Part shown: positions 1 through 5,946 of the stretch, in pieces
Layout of the letters: every line of letters begins with the position of its first letter
Position numbering within the stretch: the first letter of the stretch is position 1
Source: a virus
DNA length: 27,182 nt
Reading direction: 5' to 3' (one strand)
Virus record (IMG/VR): IMGVR_UViG_3300034160_000084
Location: 1 to 27,182 of that record
The notes under the pieces: model-generated
Told to the model about the DNA's origin: nothing
Databases searched by the model: none
Seen by the model: only the letters and a program-made list of their open reading frames with translations
Position numbers and translations under genes: made by a program

Positions 1-2
1 GC

Positions 3-389
3 GTGCCGGGCGGGCTGGTGTCGTGGCCGACGGCGCAGCGCCTCTTCGACCCGCTGGCGCTCGCGCTGTCCATTGTGGAGAGCGCGCCGCTCGCCGGGCT
101 GGCCTACGCGCTGGCCAGCCTCCTGCATCGGCTGGCCGAGCAGCCCGACGCAGCGTCCGCGCCGGTCTGGGGTGGCTCCACGGTGGTCTACGCGGCCCGC
201 GAGCAGGAGGTATACCCGGCGCCGGTGGCCGTAACGCTAGGGGCACGCTCAGAGGCAGCGCAAGCCAGCCCAGAGGCTTACAAGGCACCGCGCGCCTATG
301 CCTGCCCACACTGTGGCGAGACGCTTACGGCGGGCCAGTACGGGGCCGCCAAGAAGCATGGCCACTGCCGTAGCTGCAAGCCCAGCTAG
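3..389 (+). CDS. Zinc-ribbon protein, 5' end probably outside window
   Basis: The frame is open from the window edge, so the apparent GTG start at base 3 may be internal and the gene may begin upstream. The visible 128 residues have an alanine- and leucine-rich first half with no recognisable domain. The C-terminal tail carries a CPHC pair (Cys101, Cys104) and a CRSC pair (Cys122, Cys125) about 17 residues apart, the layout of a zinc ribbon. Such a tail usually contacts nucleic acid or protein. The gene is on the opposite strand to the phage late genes and is followed 35 nt later by a hairpin terminator. I do not recognise the family. It could be a phage accessory protein or a host gene. Confidence 0.6.
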   Translation: MPGGLVSWPTAQRLFDPLALALSIVESAPLAGLAYALASLLHRLAEQPDAASAPVWGGSTVVYAAREQEVYPAPVAVTLGARSEAAQASPEAYKAPRAYACPHCGETLTAGQYGAAKKHGHCRSCKPS

Positions 390-423
390 CCCCGCCCCTC
401 GCCTTCGGCGGGATGGATGGATG

Positions 424-464
424 GGCCGCCCCTGGTCTCACACGAGGCCGGGGGCGGCCTTTTT
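424..464 (+). terminator. Rho-independent terminator after zinc-ribbon gene
   Basis: A stem of about 15 bp starting GGCCGCCCC and closing GGGGGCGGCC, with a short CACACG-type loop, is followed by TTTTT at 460-464. Two positions are G-T wobbles here and Watson-Crick pairs in the second copy at 1839-1879, so the stem is conserved. Confidence 0.85.
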
Positions 465-579
465 GCGTTGCGCCAGCACTGCGCGCTACGTCGCCGTGGC
501 CGTGCCCCCGCCGGGCGCCACGGCCGAGCCCGCCGCGTGGGGCAGCATTGGCGGCGGCGGCGGGAGCTGGGGACCGTAG
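463..579 (+). CDS. Putative 38-aa micro-ORF in the duplicated module (copy 1)
   Basis: A TTG codon just after the terminator stem opens a 38-codon frame ending in a glycine run and GGSWGP. The same frame is intact in the second copy (1878-1994). The differences there include Tyr to Phe, Val to Ile and several silent changes, which resembles coding constraint. The only candidate ribosome binding site is the G-rich descending arm of the terminator stem, so translation is doubtful. It could instead be the C-terminal remnant of a longer protein. Confidence 0.3.
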   Translation: MRCASTARYVAVAVPPPGATAEPAAWGSIGGGGGSWGP

Positions 580-587
580 GAAGAGCG

Positions 588-632
588 AAGCCGCCCCCGA
601 TCCTCGACGAGGATCGGGGGCGGCTTTTTTTT
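588..632 (+). terminator. Strong hairpin terminator
   Basis: A 17-bp perfect stem (588-604 with 610-626) with a CGACG loop runs into eight T residues at 625-632. The GATCCT-CGACG-AGGATC centre is identical to that of the terminator at 1737-1776. Confidence 0.9.
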
Positions 633-663
633 GTGCGTCTCTAAACTCGCCTAAAATTGATTG

Positions 664-691
664 TTGACTTTTTCAAATTAGGGTGTACATT
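664..691 (+). promoter_or_regulatory. Sigma-70-like promoter of the moron-type cassette
   Basis: TTGACT (664-669) and TACATT (686-691) are separated by 16 nt in an AT-rich island (about 640-730) that contrasts sharply with the rest of the window. The first gene starts 43 nt downstream of the -10 box. ATTGATT (656-662) and its inverse AATCAAT (704-710) flank the promoter, and GAAATCA is repeated at 692-698 and 702-708, 10 nt apart. These are possible repressor sites. Confidence 0.65.
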
Positions 692-733
692 GAAATCAGA
701 CGAAATCAATCTTAGCTCACAGGAGACACGACA

Positions 734-1051
734 ATGCGGCGCAAGGAAACAACGAACCTCGCGGGAATGCCAGAGATCCGAGTGCAGTTCCACGCCCCGG
801 CCGTGAACGAATACCGCAACCTGACGGTGTGGCTGGTGGACGCGGACGACGCGGAGGCGTGGGGCCTGGCCGAGGGCGCGTGGGCCTACGCATGGAAGGG
901 CCGTGATGCAAGCGGTGGCTACGCAAGCGCCGAGGCCGCCGAGGCTGCGGGCGTGGCTGAGGGGGCGCAGCGCTGGCCGGGCCTGCGGCCGGCGACCGGC
1001 GATGAAGGGGCCTACGCATCGGTGAACGTCATTGACGAGTCGGGGAGGTAG
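734..1051 (+). CDS. Hypothetical 105-aa accessory protein, first gene of plus-strand cassette
   Basis: The ATG follows an AGGAGA ribosome binding site at good spacing, and a promoter lies at 664-691. The protein is small and acidic and shows no signal peptide or membrane segment. Residues from about 12 (PEIRVQFHAPAV) suggest a beta-rich start, and the middle is alanine- and glycine-rich. I do not recognise the family. Its TAG stop is separated by one base from the ATG of the next gene, so the two are probably co-transcribed. The position, on the strand opposite the late genes with its own promoter, suggests a lysogeny-expressed or accessory ('moron') role. That is inference from layout only. 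Confidence 0.75.
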   Translation: MRRKETTNLAGMPEIRVQFHAPAVNEYRNLTVWLVDADDAEAWGLAEGAWAYAWKGRDASGGYASAEAAEAAGVAEGAQRWPGLRPATGDEGAYASVNVIDESGR

Positions 1052-1052
1052 T

Positions 1053-1481
1053 ATGGCGCGAGACAGCGACGGTCGGGCGTCCAACGGCGGCGCCCGGCCG
1101 GGGGCCGGAAGGCTTCCGACATCGATCCCGATCTCCGGCCCTGGCATCATCTACCTGCGCGAGCTGACCCGCTCGCGGCTGGGGCGGCAGGAAGTCACCC
1201 GCAACGAGATGGGCGCGACGATGGAAGAGCTGTTGGGCAGCGAAGACAAGGAGACGACGGCGATGAGCACTGAACAACTTTTCAGGGTGGAGTGGAACTG
1301 CTGGAGATACGGGGAGAGCGAAGAGAGTGGCCACGATCCAAAACTTCGGAGCGGGGAGATTGTGACGGAGGTCGGCCCGAGGTCGGGCGACTCAACGTAC
1401 GTTAAAACACGGGACGGCGCGATCGAGTCCGTTCTTATCTCGTTTCTCGTCCGGCTGCGGACGAAAGTAACCGACGCCTAA
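1053..1481 (+). CDS. Hypothetical 142-aa protein with GGARPGAGR N-terminus
   Basis: I start this gene at the ATG at 1053, because GGGAGG lies directly upstream and overlaps the previous stop. An in-frame start 21 nt earlier would overlap the upstream gene. The N-terminus contains GGARPGAGR, a basic glycine-rich motif found at the start of many phage-encoded proteins, including small terminase subunits and DNA-binding proteins. It is followed by a helical stretch (YLRELTRSRLGRQEVTRNEM) and a C-terminal half with predicted beta strands ending SVLISFLVRLR. The exact family is not recognised. Binding to nucleic acid is plausible but unproven. Confidence 0.75.
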   Translation: MARDSDGRASNGGARPGAGRLPTSIPISGPGIIYLRELTRSRLGRQEVTRNEMGATMEELLGSEDKETTAMSTEQLFRVEWNCWRYGESEESGHDPKLRSGEIVTEVGPRSGDSTYVKTRDGAIESVLISFLVRLRTKVTDA

Positions 1482-1510
1482 GCACTTGAGTAAGCAAAGG
1501 AGAGACAGAG

Positions 1511-1705
1511 ATGACAGAGCAGGAAGTCCAGGCCCTGTACGCGAAGTACGGGGTAACGCCCCCGTCGCAGTTCACGATCGCCCAGCTCGCCGCGTGGGGC
1601 GAAGAGCGCCTACGGGCGAACGCCCATGAGCGGGCCTTGCGGGAGAATCCGGGGTACCGTGCCTCCGATGAGGCGCGGCGATATCTGAAGATGCGCCGCG
1701 CCTAG
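1511..1705 (+). CDS. Hypothetical 64-aa protein, last gene of plus-strand cassette
   Basis: AAAGGAG lies 8 nt before the ATG. The 64-residue product looks helical and charged (TEQEVQALYAKYGV near the start, EARRYLKMRR at the end) and has no cysteines or membrane segment. It lies 29 nt after the preceding gene and is followed by a strong bidirectional terminator, so it closes the transcription unit that starts at 664. Small helical proteins of this kind in temperate phages are often regulators or inhibitors, but there is no specific motif here. Confidence 0.7.
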   Translation: MTEQEVQALYAKYGVTPPSQFTIAQLAAWGEERLRANAHERALRENPGYRASDEARRYLKMRRA

Positions 1706-1731
1706 TCCCCGCCCGCCCCTGACGCGCACAC

Positions 1732-1776
1732 AAAAACGCCCCCCGATCCTCGACGAGGATCGGGGGGCGTTTTTTT
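1732..1776 (+). terminator. Bidirectional terminator closing the cassette
   Basis: A 14-bp perfect stem (1737-1750 with 1756-1769) with a CGACG loop is flanked by AAAAA at 1732-1736 and a T run at 1770-1776, so it can stop transcription from both strands. An outer CGCACAC/GTGTGCG pair (1726-1732 and 1776-1783) extends the symmetry. Confidence 0.9.
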
Positions 1777-1838
1777 GTGTGCGCGCTACACGTCGGCGCG
1801 CATCCAGTCGAGCGCCGCGTAGGCGGGATGGATGGATG

Positions 1839-1879
1839 GGCCGCCCCTGGCCTCACACGAGGCCAGGGGCGGCCTTTTT
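1839..1879 (+). terminator. Terminator hairpin inside module copy 2
   Basis: A perfect stem of about 15 bp beginning GGCCGCCCCTGGCCT, with a short CACACG-type loop and TTTTT at its end. It is the Watson-Crick counterpart of the hairpin at 424-464. Confidence 0.85.
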
Positions 1880-1994
1880 GCGTTGCGCCAGCACTGCGCG
1901 CTTCATCGCCGTCGCCGTGTCCCCGCCGGGCGCCACGGCCGAGCCCGAGCACTGGGGCGCGATCGGCGGCGGCGGGGGCAGCTGGGGACCGTAG
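1878..1994 (+). CDS. Putative 38-aa micro-ORF in the duplicated module (copy 2)
   Basis: This is the counterpart of 463-579, with the same TTG start position, length and GGSWGP C-terminus. It is preceded by a terminator and followed by another terminator at 2013-2051. Conservation of the frame is the main argument for coding, and the lack of a clear ribosome binding site is the main argument against it. Confidence 0.3.
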   Translation: MRCASTARFIAVAVSPPGATAEPEHWGAIGGGGGSWGP

Positions 1995-2012
1995 ACCGAT
2001 GTGTGCGCGCAC

Positions 2013-2051
2013 ACGCCCCCCGATCAGCAGTGCCGGTCGGGGGGCGTTTTT
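2013..2051 (+). terminator. Terminator facing the end of the minus-strand operon
   Basis: ACGCCCCCCGATC (2013-2025) pairs with GGTCGGGGGGCGT (2035-2047), with one wobble, and is followed by TTTTT. The T run is on the plus side only, so it ends plus-strand transcription before the convergent minus-strand gene that stops at 2056. Confidence 0.8.
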
Positions 2052-2055
2052 GTGC

Positions 2056-2427
2056 TCAGCGCGCGAGCGCGGGTAGCCAGACTACCGGCCCACGCACCTG
2101 GGCCACGCCCGCGCCGGCGACAGCCCCGCTCAGCGCGTAGACTCTGACCTCCACCGTCTCGCCCTGGCGCACGACCGCGTGGATGTCAACCGATCCCGGC
2201 CCCTGCTGGTAGCTCGCCTCCCAGGCGTGGCGGGTACAGCCCAGCAGGCGATCGGGCGCGCGGGCGGACACGCAGGCGAATGCCTGGCCGACGGGGGCGG
2301 GCCAGGTGACGACCAGCGCGCCGCCGCTGAGCTCGGCCGCCACCGCGAGCGGGGATGATGGGGCGGGCTGGGCGGTGGTCGAGGCCGGAGCCGCCACGAG
2401 CAGGAGGGCGAGGAGTAAACGCTTCAT
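2056..2427 (-). CDS. Secreted protein with signal peptide, last gene of late operon
   Basis: The 123-aa product begins with a classical signal peptide: MKR, a leucine/alanine-rich core, and a cleavage-type APASTTAQ near residues 14-20. The remainder is beta-rich, with strands such as ALVVTWPAPVG and VEVRVYALSGAV that resemble a single fibronectin-III/Ig-like sandwich. Two cysteines, about 16 residues apart (FACV and LGCT), could form a disulphide. Its ATG overlaps the stop of the preceding gene (ATGA), so it belongs to the late operon even though an exported product is unusual in a tail gene cluster. It may act in the envelope of the lysogen or in lysis. The family is not recognised. Confidence 0.75.
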   Translation of the reverse strand: MKRLLLALLLVAAPASTTAQPAPSSPLAVAAELSGGALVVTWPAPVGQAFACVSARAPDRLLGCTRHAWEASYQQGPGSVDIHAVVRQGETVEVRVYALSGAVAGAGVAQVRGPVVWLPALAR

Positions 2428-2777
2428 GATATTCCTATGATGCTCTCGACGACGAATCGCACCTGCTCGGTATAGGGGCTGTCGGCCCCGAGCAGACTAT
2501 CGCCATAGGTGCCGGTGAGGGCCAGCAGGCGCGGCACGTAGCGCCGGCCGCTTTCGCGCGAGAGGACTTGCAGATCATCGCCGTGCAGCACGATCAGCAT
2601 CGACTCTGCGAGCGGGCTGACGGCCGCGGCCGACCGGCCGTTGATCACCGTTCCGTCCTCAGCCGTCAGGGTATAGGTGAGCGCGGTGGGCGTGACGGCC
2701 ACCCCGGCGCTGTCGGTGATCACCACGGTGATCCCCGCCGATCCGCGCTCTTTGGCCTGGCCTGCCAGGGTGATCAT
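2424..2777 (-). CDS. Small beta-sandwich phage tail-region protein
   Basis: The 117-aa product starts behind GAGGAGG. Residues 15-80 read as alternating strands (GITVVITDSAGVAVTP, ALTYTLTAEDGTVIN, MLIVLHGDDLQVL) of the Ig-like type common in phage accessory structural proteins. The C-terminal half (RYVPRLLALTGTYG, QVRFVVESIIGI) continues the beta pattern. It sits between the large repeat/LamG protein and the secreted protein, overlapping the latter by 4 nt. It is likely a tail-tip or fibre-associated component, and the specific role is unknown. Confidence 0.7.
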   Translation of the reverse strand: MITLAGQAKERGSAGITVVITDSAGVAVTPTALTYTLTAEDGTVINGRSAAAVSPLAESMLIVLHGDDLQVLSRESGRRYVPRLLALTGTYGDSLLGADSPYTEQVRFVVESIIGIS

Positions 2778-2787
2778 AGACGCCTCC

Positions 2788-4521
2788 TCATGCGGGCAGC
2801 TCCAGGGCTGCGGTGGTGCGAGGGGTGACGAGGTCGGCCGCGGCCGATGGGCCGATCAGGGCGGCCGATAGGGCGAGCGGGCCGACGAAGAAGATCGCGC
2901 CGCCCACGACGGTTGGGCCGCGAGCGATGAGCACGACGACCGCCGCGCCCGGGCTAACGCCTAGGCTTCCGGCCACCACGCTCAGCCCCTGGCCCGAGAG
3001 CGTCGCCAGCGCGGCCCCAGGGGCGAGCCCCAGGCCGCCCAGGATGATCGCTGTCGGCCCCTGCGCGGTGAGCGCGGCCACCCCCGCCCCGGCTGTGAGC
3101 GTGACGCCGCCCCCGAGCACTGTCAGGCCCTGGGGCGACAGGGCGGCTGTGACCGCGCCGACAGCCAGCGCGAGCGACCCGGCGACGGTCGTCAGCCCCT
3201 GCCCGCTCAGACTTGCCGAGGCCGCCCCAGGCGCGAGCGCGAGGCTACCCGCGATCACGTTCGGCCCCTGGCCGCTCAGGGCCGCCAGCGACGCGCCGGG
3301 GCTGATGCTCAGGGCGCCGAGTACCGCCGCCGATCCCTGTCCCGACAGGGCCGCAAGCGCGGCGCCCAGGTCGATCGCCACGTCGCCGCCCGCCTGCACC
3401 GTCGGCCCCTGCCCCGAGAGCGCGGCCCCCGCCTGGCCAGGGCTGACGCTCAGACTGCCCAGGACGACCGTCGACCCCTGGCCGCTCAGTGCGGCGCTCG
3501 CGGCCCCAGGCGACGGTGTGAGGCTGCCCAGGACCACAGCGAGCCCCTGCCCGCTCAGGGCCGCCGCTGCGTGGCTCAGGGCCAGCGTGAGGCTCCCCAG
3601 GAGCGTGGCCGGCCCCTGGCCACTGAGGCTGGCCAGGGCGGCGCCTGGCGCGATGCTCAGGCCACCCAGGATGACCGCAGTCGGCCCCTGGCCGCTGAGC
3701 GCGGCCTGCGCCTGGCCGGGGCTCAGGCTGAGCGACCCGGCGATCACCGCCGTCGGACCCTGTCCCGACAGGGCCGCGAGCGATGCGCCGGGGCTGATCG
3801 TGAGGCTGCCCAGGACGATCGCCGTTGGCCCCTGGCCTGACAGGGTGGCGGTTGTGCTGCCGGGGGTGACGGTAATGTCACCCCCGGCCGCCGGGATGAT
3901 CGGGATGACCACCCCGCGCGCCCAGCGCAGCGGCGGCCCGTCCTCGTCCGTCAGCGTCCCGCCCGCGGTCAGCGGCCGGTTGTTGCCGCTGTGATCGTGC
4001 AGCCGCTCGGTCCCAGGCAGCAGCGGGTACCAGGCGTTGAGGTTCGCCCAGCGCGCCGGGCGGGCGCTGCGCATCTCGCGGGCGATCTCGGCCGCGGTGA
4101 GCGCGACATCCCAGATCTTAACGGCTGCGATGCAGCCGTTGAGCCAGTCCGCATCAACGGTCGTGCCGAGATAGATGACCGCGGCGGGCGTGGCATTGTA
4201 GGTGCCCGTGATGTCGAGCACCGCGTCCTTATAGGCCAGGACGCTCGTACCGTTTGAAACGAGCGCCAGATGGTACCAGCGCCCGACCACGAGCGCAGAG
4301 CCTGAAGTGTCGGCGCTGTTATCGTACAGTGACAGCGTCGTGCCGTCGCTGCCCGTCTGGAGCACGTTCGACCCACCCGCGTTGCCGTAGGTAAAAAACG
4401 TCGAGAAGGCATTCCGATCGGTCGTGATCTTGACCCAGCCCGCGATCGTGTAGCTCGTGGCCGGGGGGAGGCCAGTCGTTCGGGAGAGCGCATCGGCGCT
4501 GGCATCGAGCCTGACGGCCAT
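2788..4521 (-). CDS. Tail fibre/adhesin with LamG-like domain and 23-residue repeats
   Basis: The protein is 577 aa. Residues about 25-150 have the LamG/concanavalin jellyroll pattern: YTIAGWVKI, RWYHLALVSNG, then NGCIAAVKIWDVALTAAEI near the end. This is a carbohydrate- or ligand-binding fold often found in phage tail fibres. Residues about 217-541 are roughly 14 degenerate repeats of 23 residues with the core SPGAAxAALSGQGPTxxxG. A 36-residue tail ends the protein. The repeats should form a regular elongated, beta-rich shaft. The location at the distal end of the tail genes fits a receptor-binding or host-surface adhesin. The LamG call is fairly secure, and the fibre role is inferred from context and architecture. 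Confidence 0.8.
   Translation of the reverse strand: MAVRLDASADALSRTTGLPPATSYTIAGWVKITTDRNAFSTFFTYGNAGGSNVLQTGSDGTTLSLYDNSADTSGSALVVGRWYHLALVSNGTSVLAYKDAVLDITGTYNATPAAVIYLGTTVDADWLNGCIAAVKIWDVALTAAEIAREMRSARPARWANLNAWYPLLPGTERLHDHSGNNRPLTAGGTLTDEDGPPLRWARGVVIPIIPAAGGDITVTPGSTTATLSGQGPTAIVLGSLTISPGASLAALSGQGPTAVIAGSLSLSPGQAQAALSGQGPTAVILGGLSIAPGAALASLSGQGPATLLGSLTLALSHAAAALSGQGLAVVLGSLTPSPGAASAALSGQGSTVVLGSLSVSPGQAGAALSGQGPTVQAGGDVAIDLGAALAALSGQGSAAVLGALSISPGASLAALSGQGPNVIAGSLALAPGAASASLSGQGLTTVAGSLALAVGAVTAALSPQGLTVLGGGVTLTAGAGVAALTAQGPTAIILGGLGLAPGAALATLSGQGLSVVAGSLGVSPGAAVVVLIARGPTVVGGAIFFVGPLALSAALIGPSAAADLVTPRTTAALELPA
2899..3873 (-). repeat. About 14 tandem 69-bp coding repeats in the fibre gene
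   Basis: The repeats encode the 23-residue unit with the LSGQGP core. Unit length varies by a residue, and the last units (nearest 2899) are the most diverged, with LSGQG becoming LSPQG, LTAQG and LIARG. The array is prone to expansion or contraction by slippage. Confidence 0.8.
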
Positions 4522-4530
4522 AGCGATTTC

Positions 4531-5007
4531 CTACGCCTGGAGGCGGATCGGGAGAATCTTCAGCACGTTGCTCGACGACGCGAACGCGACGGCCGCCCGG
4601 TTGACGATGAGAAGCTTCAGCTTGCTGGGCGGCATGCGAATGAGTGGTTCCGCGCTGCCGTAGCCGCCCGCGCCGAGGATGAGGCGCTGCGCTGTCGTCT
4701 GGGCGCGAGCCACCACAAACGAGCCGACCAGCGTGGCGCTGCCCTGGGTGGCGGCGCTGGCGCCGGTCGTGCCCTCCGCATAGTTGGTGCCGTCCATGGC
4801 GGTCAGCAGGTGCACGTCGACCAAGGCGCCGACGGCGGGATTACTGGCGAACCCGACGAGCAGCTCCAGGCTGCCCCAGAGGTAGAGCGCGGTTGAGCCG
4901 CTGTTGTCGAACTCATCGCTCAGCGCGCCGGCGTTGGCGGCCAGGCTGTTGAGCGCGGTGGTGGCGATGCTGGTGAGCGTGCCTGCTTCGAGCTTTTGAC
5001 TGGCCAT
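4531..5007 (-). CDS. Phage tail-region structural protein (unassigned)
   Basis: The 158-aa product has a threonine/alanine-rich N-terminus, then ALYLWGSLELLVGFASNPAVG and VDVHLLTAMDGTNYAEG. This reads as a jellyroll-like beta protein of the kind found next to tail fibre genes. It ends with hydrophobic strands (KLKLLIVNRAAVAF, NVLKILPIRL). The start lies 3 nt after the upstream stop, and the gene precedes the LamG/repeat protein by 9 nt, so the two are likely translated together. A baseplate, collar or fibre-associated role is inferred from position. Confidence 0.7.
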   Translation of the reverse strand: MASQKLEAGTLTSIATTALNSLAANAGALSDEFDNSGSTALYLWGSLELLVGFASNPAVGALVDVHLLTAMDGTNYAEGTTGASAATQGSATLVGSFVVARAQTTAQRLILGAGGYGSAEPLIRMPPSKLKLLIVNRAAVAFASSSNVLKILPIRLQA

Positions 5008-5010
5008 GTC

Positions 5011-5448
5011 TTACCCCGTCTTCCAGTCTTTGCTGCCCAGGATCTTCACGTTCATCGGCGCGTAGCCCTGGGCAAGATGTAGCAGCTCGATGCACCAGCC
5101 GCGCACGATCTCCAATGCCTCTTTGCGTACGGCGAGCAGCTCGGCGTCGGCCGGGTCGTTGGGGTTGAAGGCCGTGTAGGCCCGCTGGGCAATCTCCCAG
5201 ATATCCCGCTCGGCGCTGCCCGCTGCGGCGATGAGCGCACCTGCTTTGTCGACATACATCGTGAGGCTGGGCGGGTGCCCCTGGCCGTTGAGCACAGCCT
5301 GGATGTGGGCGATGGCCGCCGGGTAGGCGGCGTCGGCGTCGACCGCGTAGCCGGGCACCGGCGCGGCGTCACCCTCGGCGCTCATACCCAACGCGTCGAG
5401 GCCGCGGCCCTGGAAGTCGTAGGGGGTGACATACTGCATGATCTGCAT
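5011..5448 (-). CDS. Hypothetical 145-aa protein in tail-tip cluster
   Basis: The start is preceded by AAGGATCACGCA. The first 60 residues are mixed, and the C-terminal half is helical (DPADAELLAVRKEALEIVRGWCIELLHLAQGY). No motif or membrane segment was found. The gene sits between two beta-rich tail proteins in one operon. It could be a chaperone or assembly factor for the neighbouring fibre, but there is no sequence proof. Confidence 0.65.
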   Translation of the reverse strand: MQIMQYVTPYDFQGRGLDALGMSAEGDAAPVPGYAVDADAAYPAAIAHIQAVLNGQGHPPSLTMYVDKAGALIAAAGSAERDIWEIAQRAYTAFNPNDPADAELLAVRKEALEIVRGWCIELLHLAQGYAPMNVKILGSKDWKTG

Positions 5449-5479
5449 TGCGTGATCCTTCTTGCGTGTCTCGGCGGCG

Positions 5480-5935
5480 TCAGGTGAGCCGCGCTTCGGC
5501 GTTCTGGAGGGTGAGTGTTTGGCCTACGCTCACCGTGCGGGCGCTGGTGAGGTCCCAGCCGATCTCAACCTGACGGCTGCCCACCGTGCCCTCATTGGTC
5601 GTGAGCACCGCCCAGGAGGCGCCGCTGCCCGAGCCCGGCAGCGAGCCGCCCGAGGCAGTCCACACCAGATCGCGCAGCTGCACAAACGCATAATCGTTCG
5701 TATCGTCCTCGGTATACACGTCCATATCGGTGGCGCCTGGCGTCAGGCTGATCCCGCCGGAGGTGTAGCCGTTGCCTGCGGCGATCTCGGTGAGCTCGCT
5801 CAGGGTGTTCGTGTCCGCCGTGGGGGCGGCGGCGGCGGTGCAGAGCGCAACATAGTAGGCGGCCGGGGCGCTCACCCCGCGATAGCTGCGGCCGAGCGTG
5901 TTGTACTTCCCGCGGTTGGTGGCGACATTGGCCAT
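5480..5935 (-). CDS. Phage tail protein of the GKY-RG-SAPxAYYVAL family
   Basis: The 151-aa product opens with RGKYNTLGRSYRGVSAPAAYYVALCTA and continues TADTNTLSELTEIAAGNGYTSGGI. This is a pattern I associate with a widespread small phage virion protein encoded near tail fibres. The rest is beta-rich (VGQTLTLQNAEARL at the end). AAGGAG lies upstream, overlapping the hub gene's stop. It probably forms part of the tail tip or attaches a fibre, with moderate confidence. Confidence 0.7.
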   Translation of the reverse strand: MANVATNRGKYNTLGRSYRGVSAPAAYYVALCTAAAAPTADTNTLSELTEIAAGNGYTSGGISLTPGATDMDVYTEDDTNDYAFVQLRDLVWTASGGSLPGSGSGASWAVLTTNEGTVGSRQVEIGWDLTSARTVSVGQTLTLQNAEARLT

Positions 5936-5946
5936 GGCAGGGCTCC

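Larger units (their letters stand above)
407..579 (+). repeat. 173-bp terminator/micro-ORF module, copy 1
   Basis: This block is about 90% identical to 1822-1994. I count 17 substitutions and no indels by eye. It opens with GGCGGGATGGATGG, continues with a terminator hairpin, then a G+C-rich stretch ending in GGACCGTAG. The second half is an open frame in both copies. Together with the hairpin at 588-632 it fills most of the gap between the zinc-ribbon gene and the promoter at 664. Confidence 0.8.
1822..1994 (+). repeat. 173-bp terminator/micro-ORF module, copy 2
   Basis: This is the second copy of the block at 407-579, the same length to the base and about 90% identical. It sits between the cassette terminator and the start of the minus-strand late genes. 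Confidence 0.8.

Noticed and set aside
2899-3873. CRISPR-like array
   Set aside because: The repeats are coding, with 69-bp periodicity, no unique spacers and degenerate units.
2813-3994. Long plus-strand frame opposite the fibre gene
   Set aside because: It mirrors the repeat-coding minus strand in a G+C-rich region. It has no ribosome binding site, and its proline/alanine/serine content is that of an antisense shadow.
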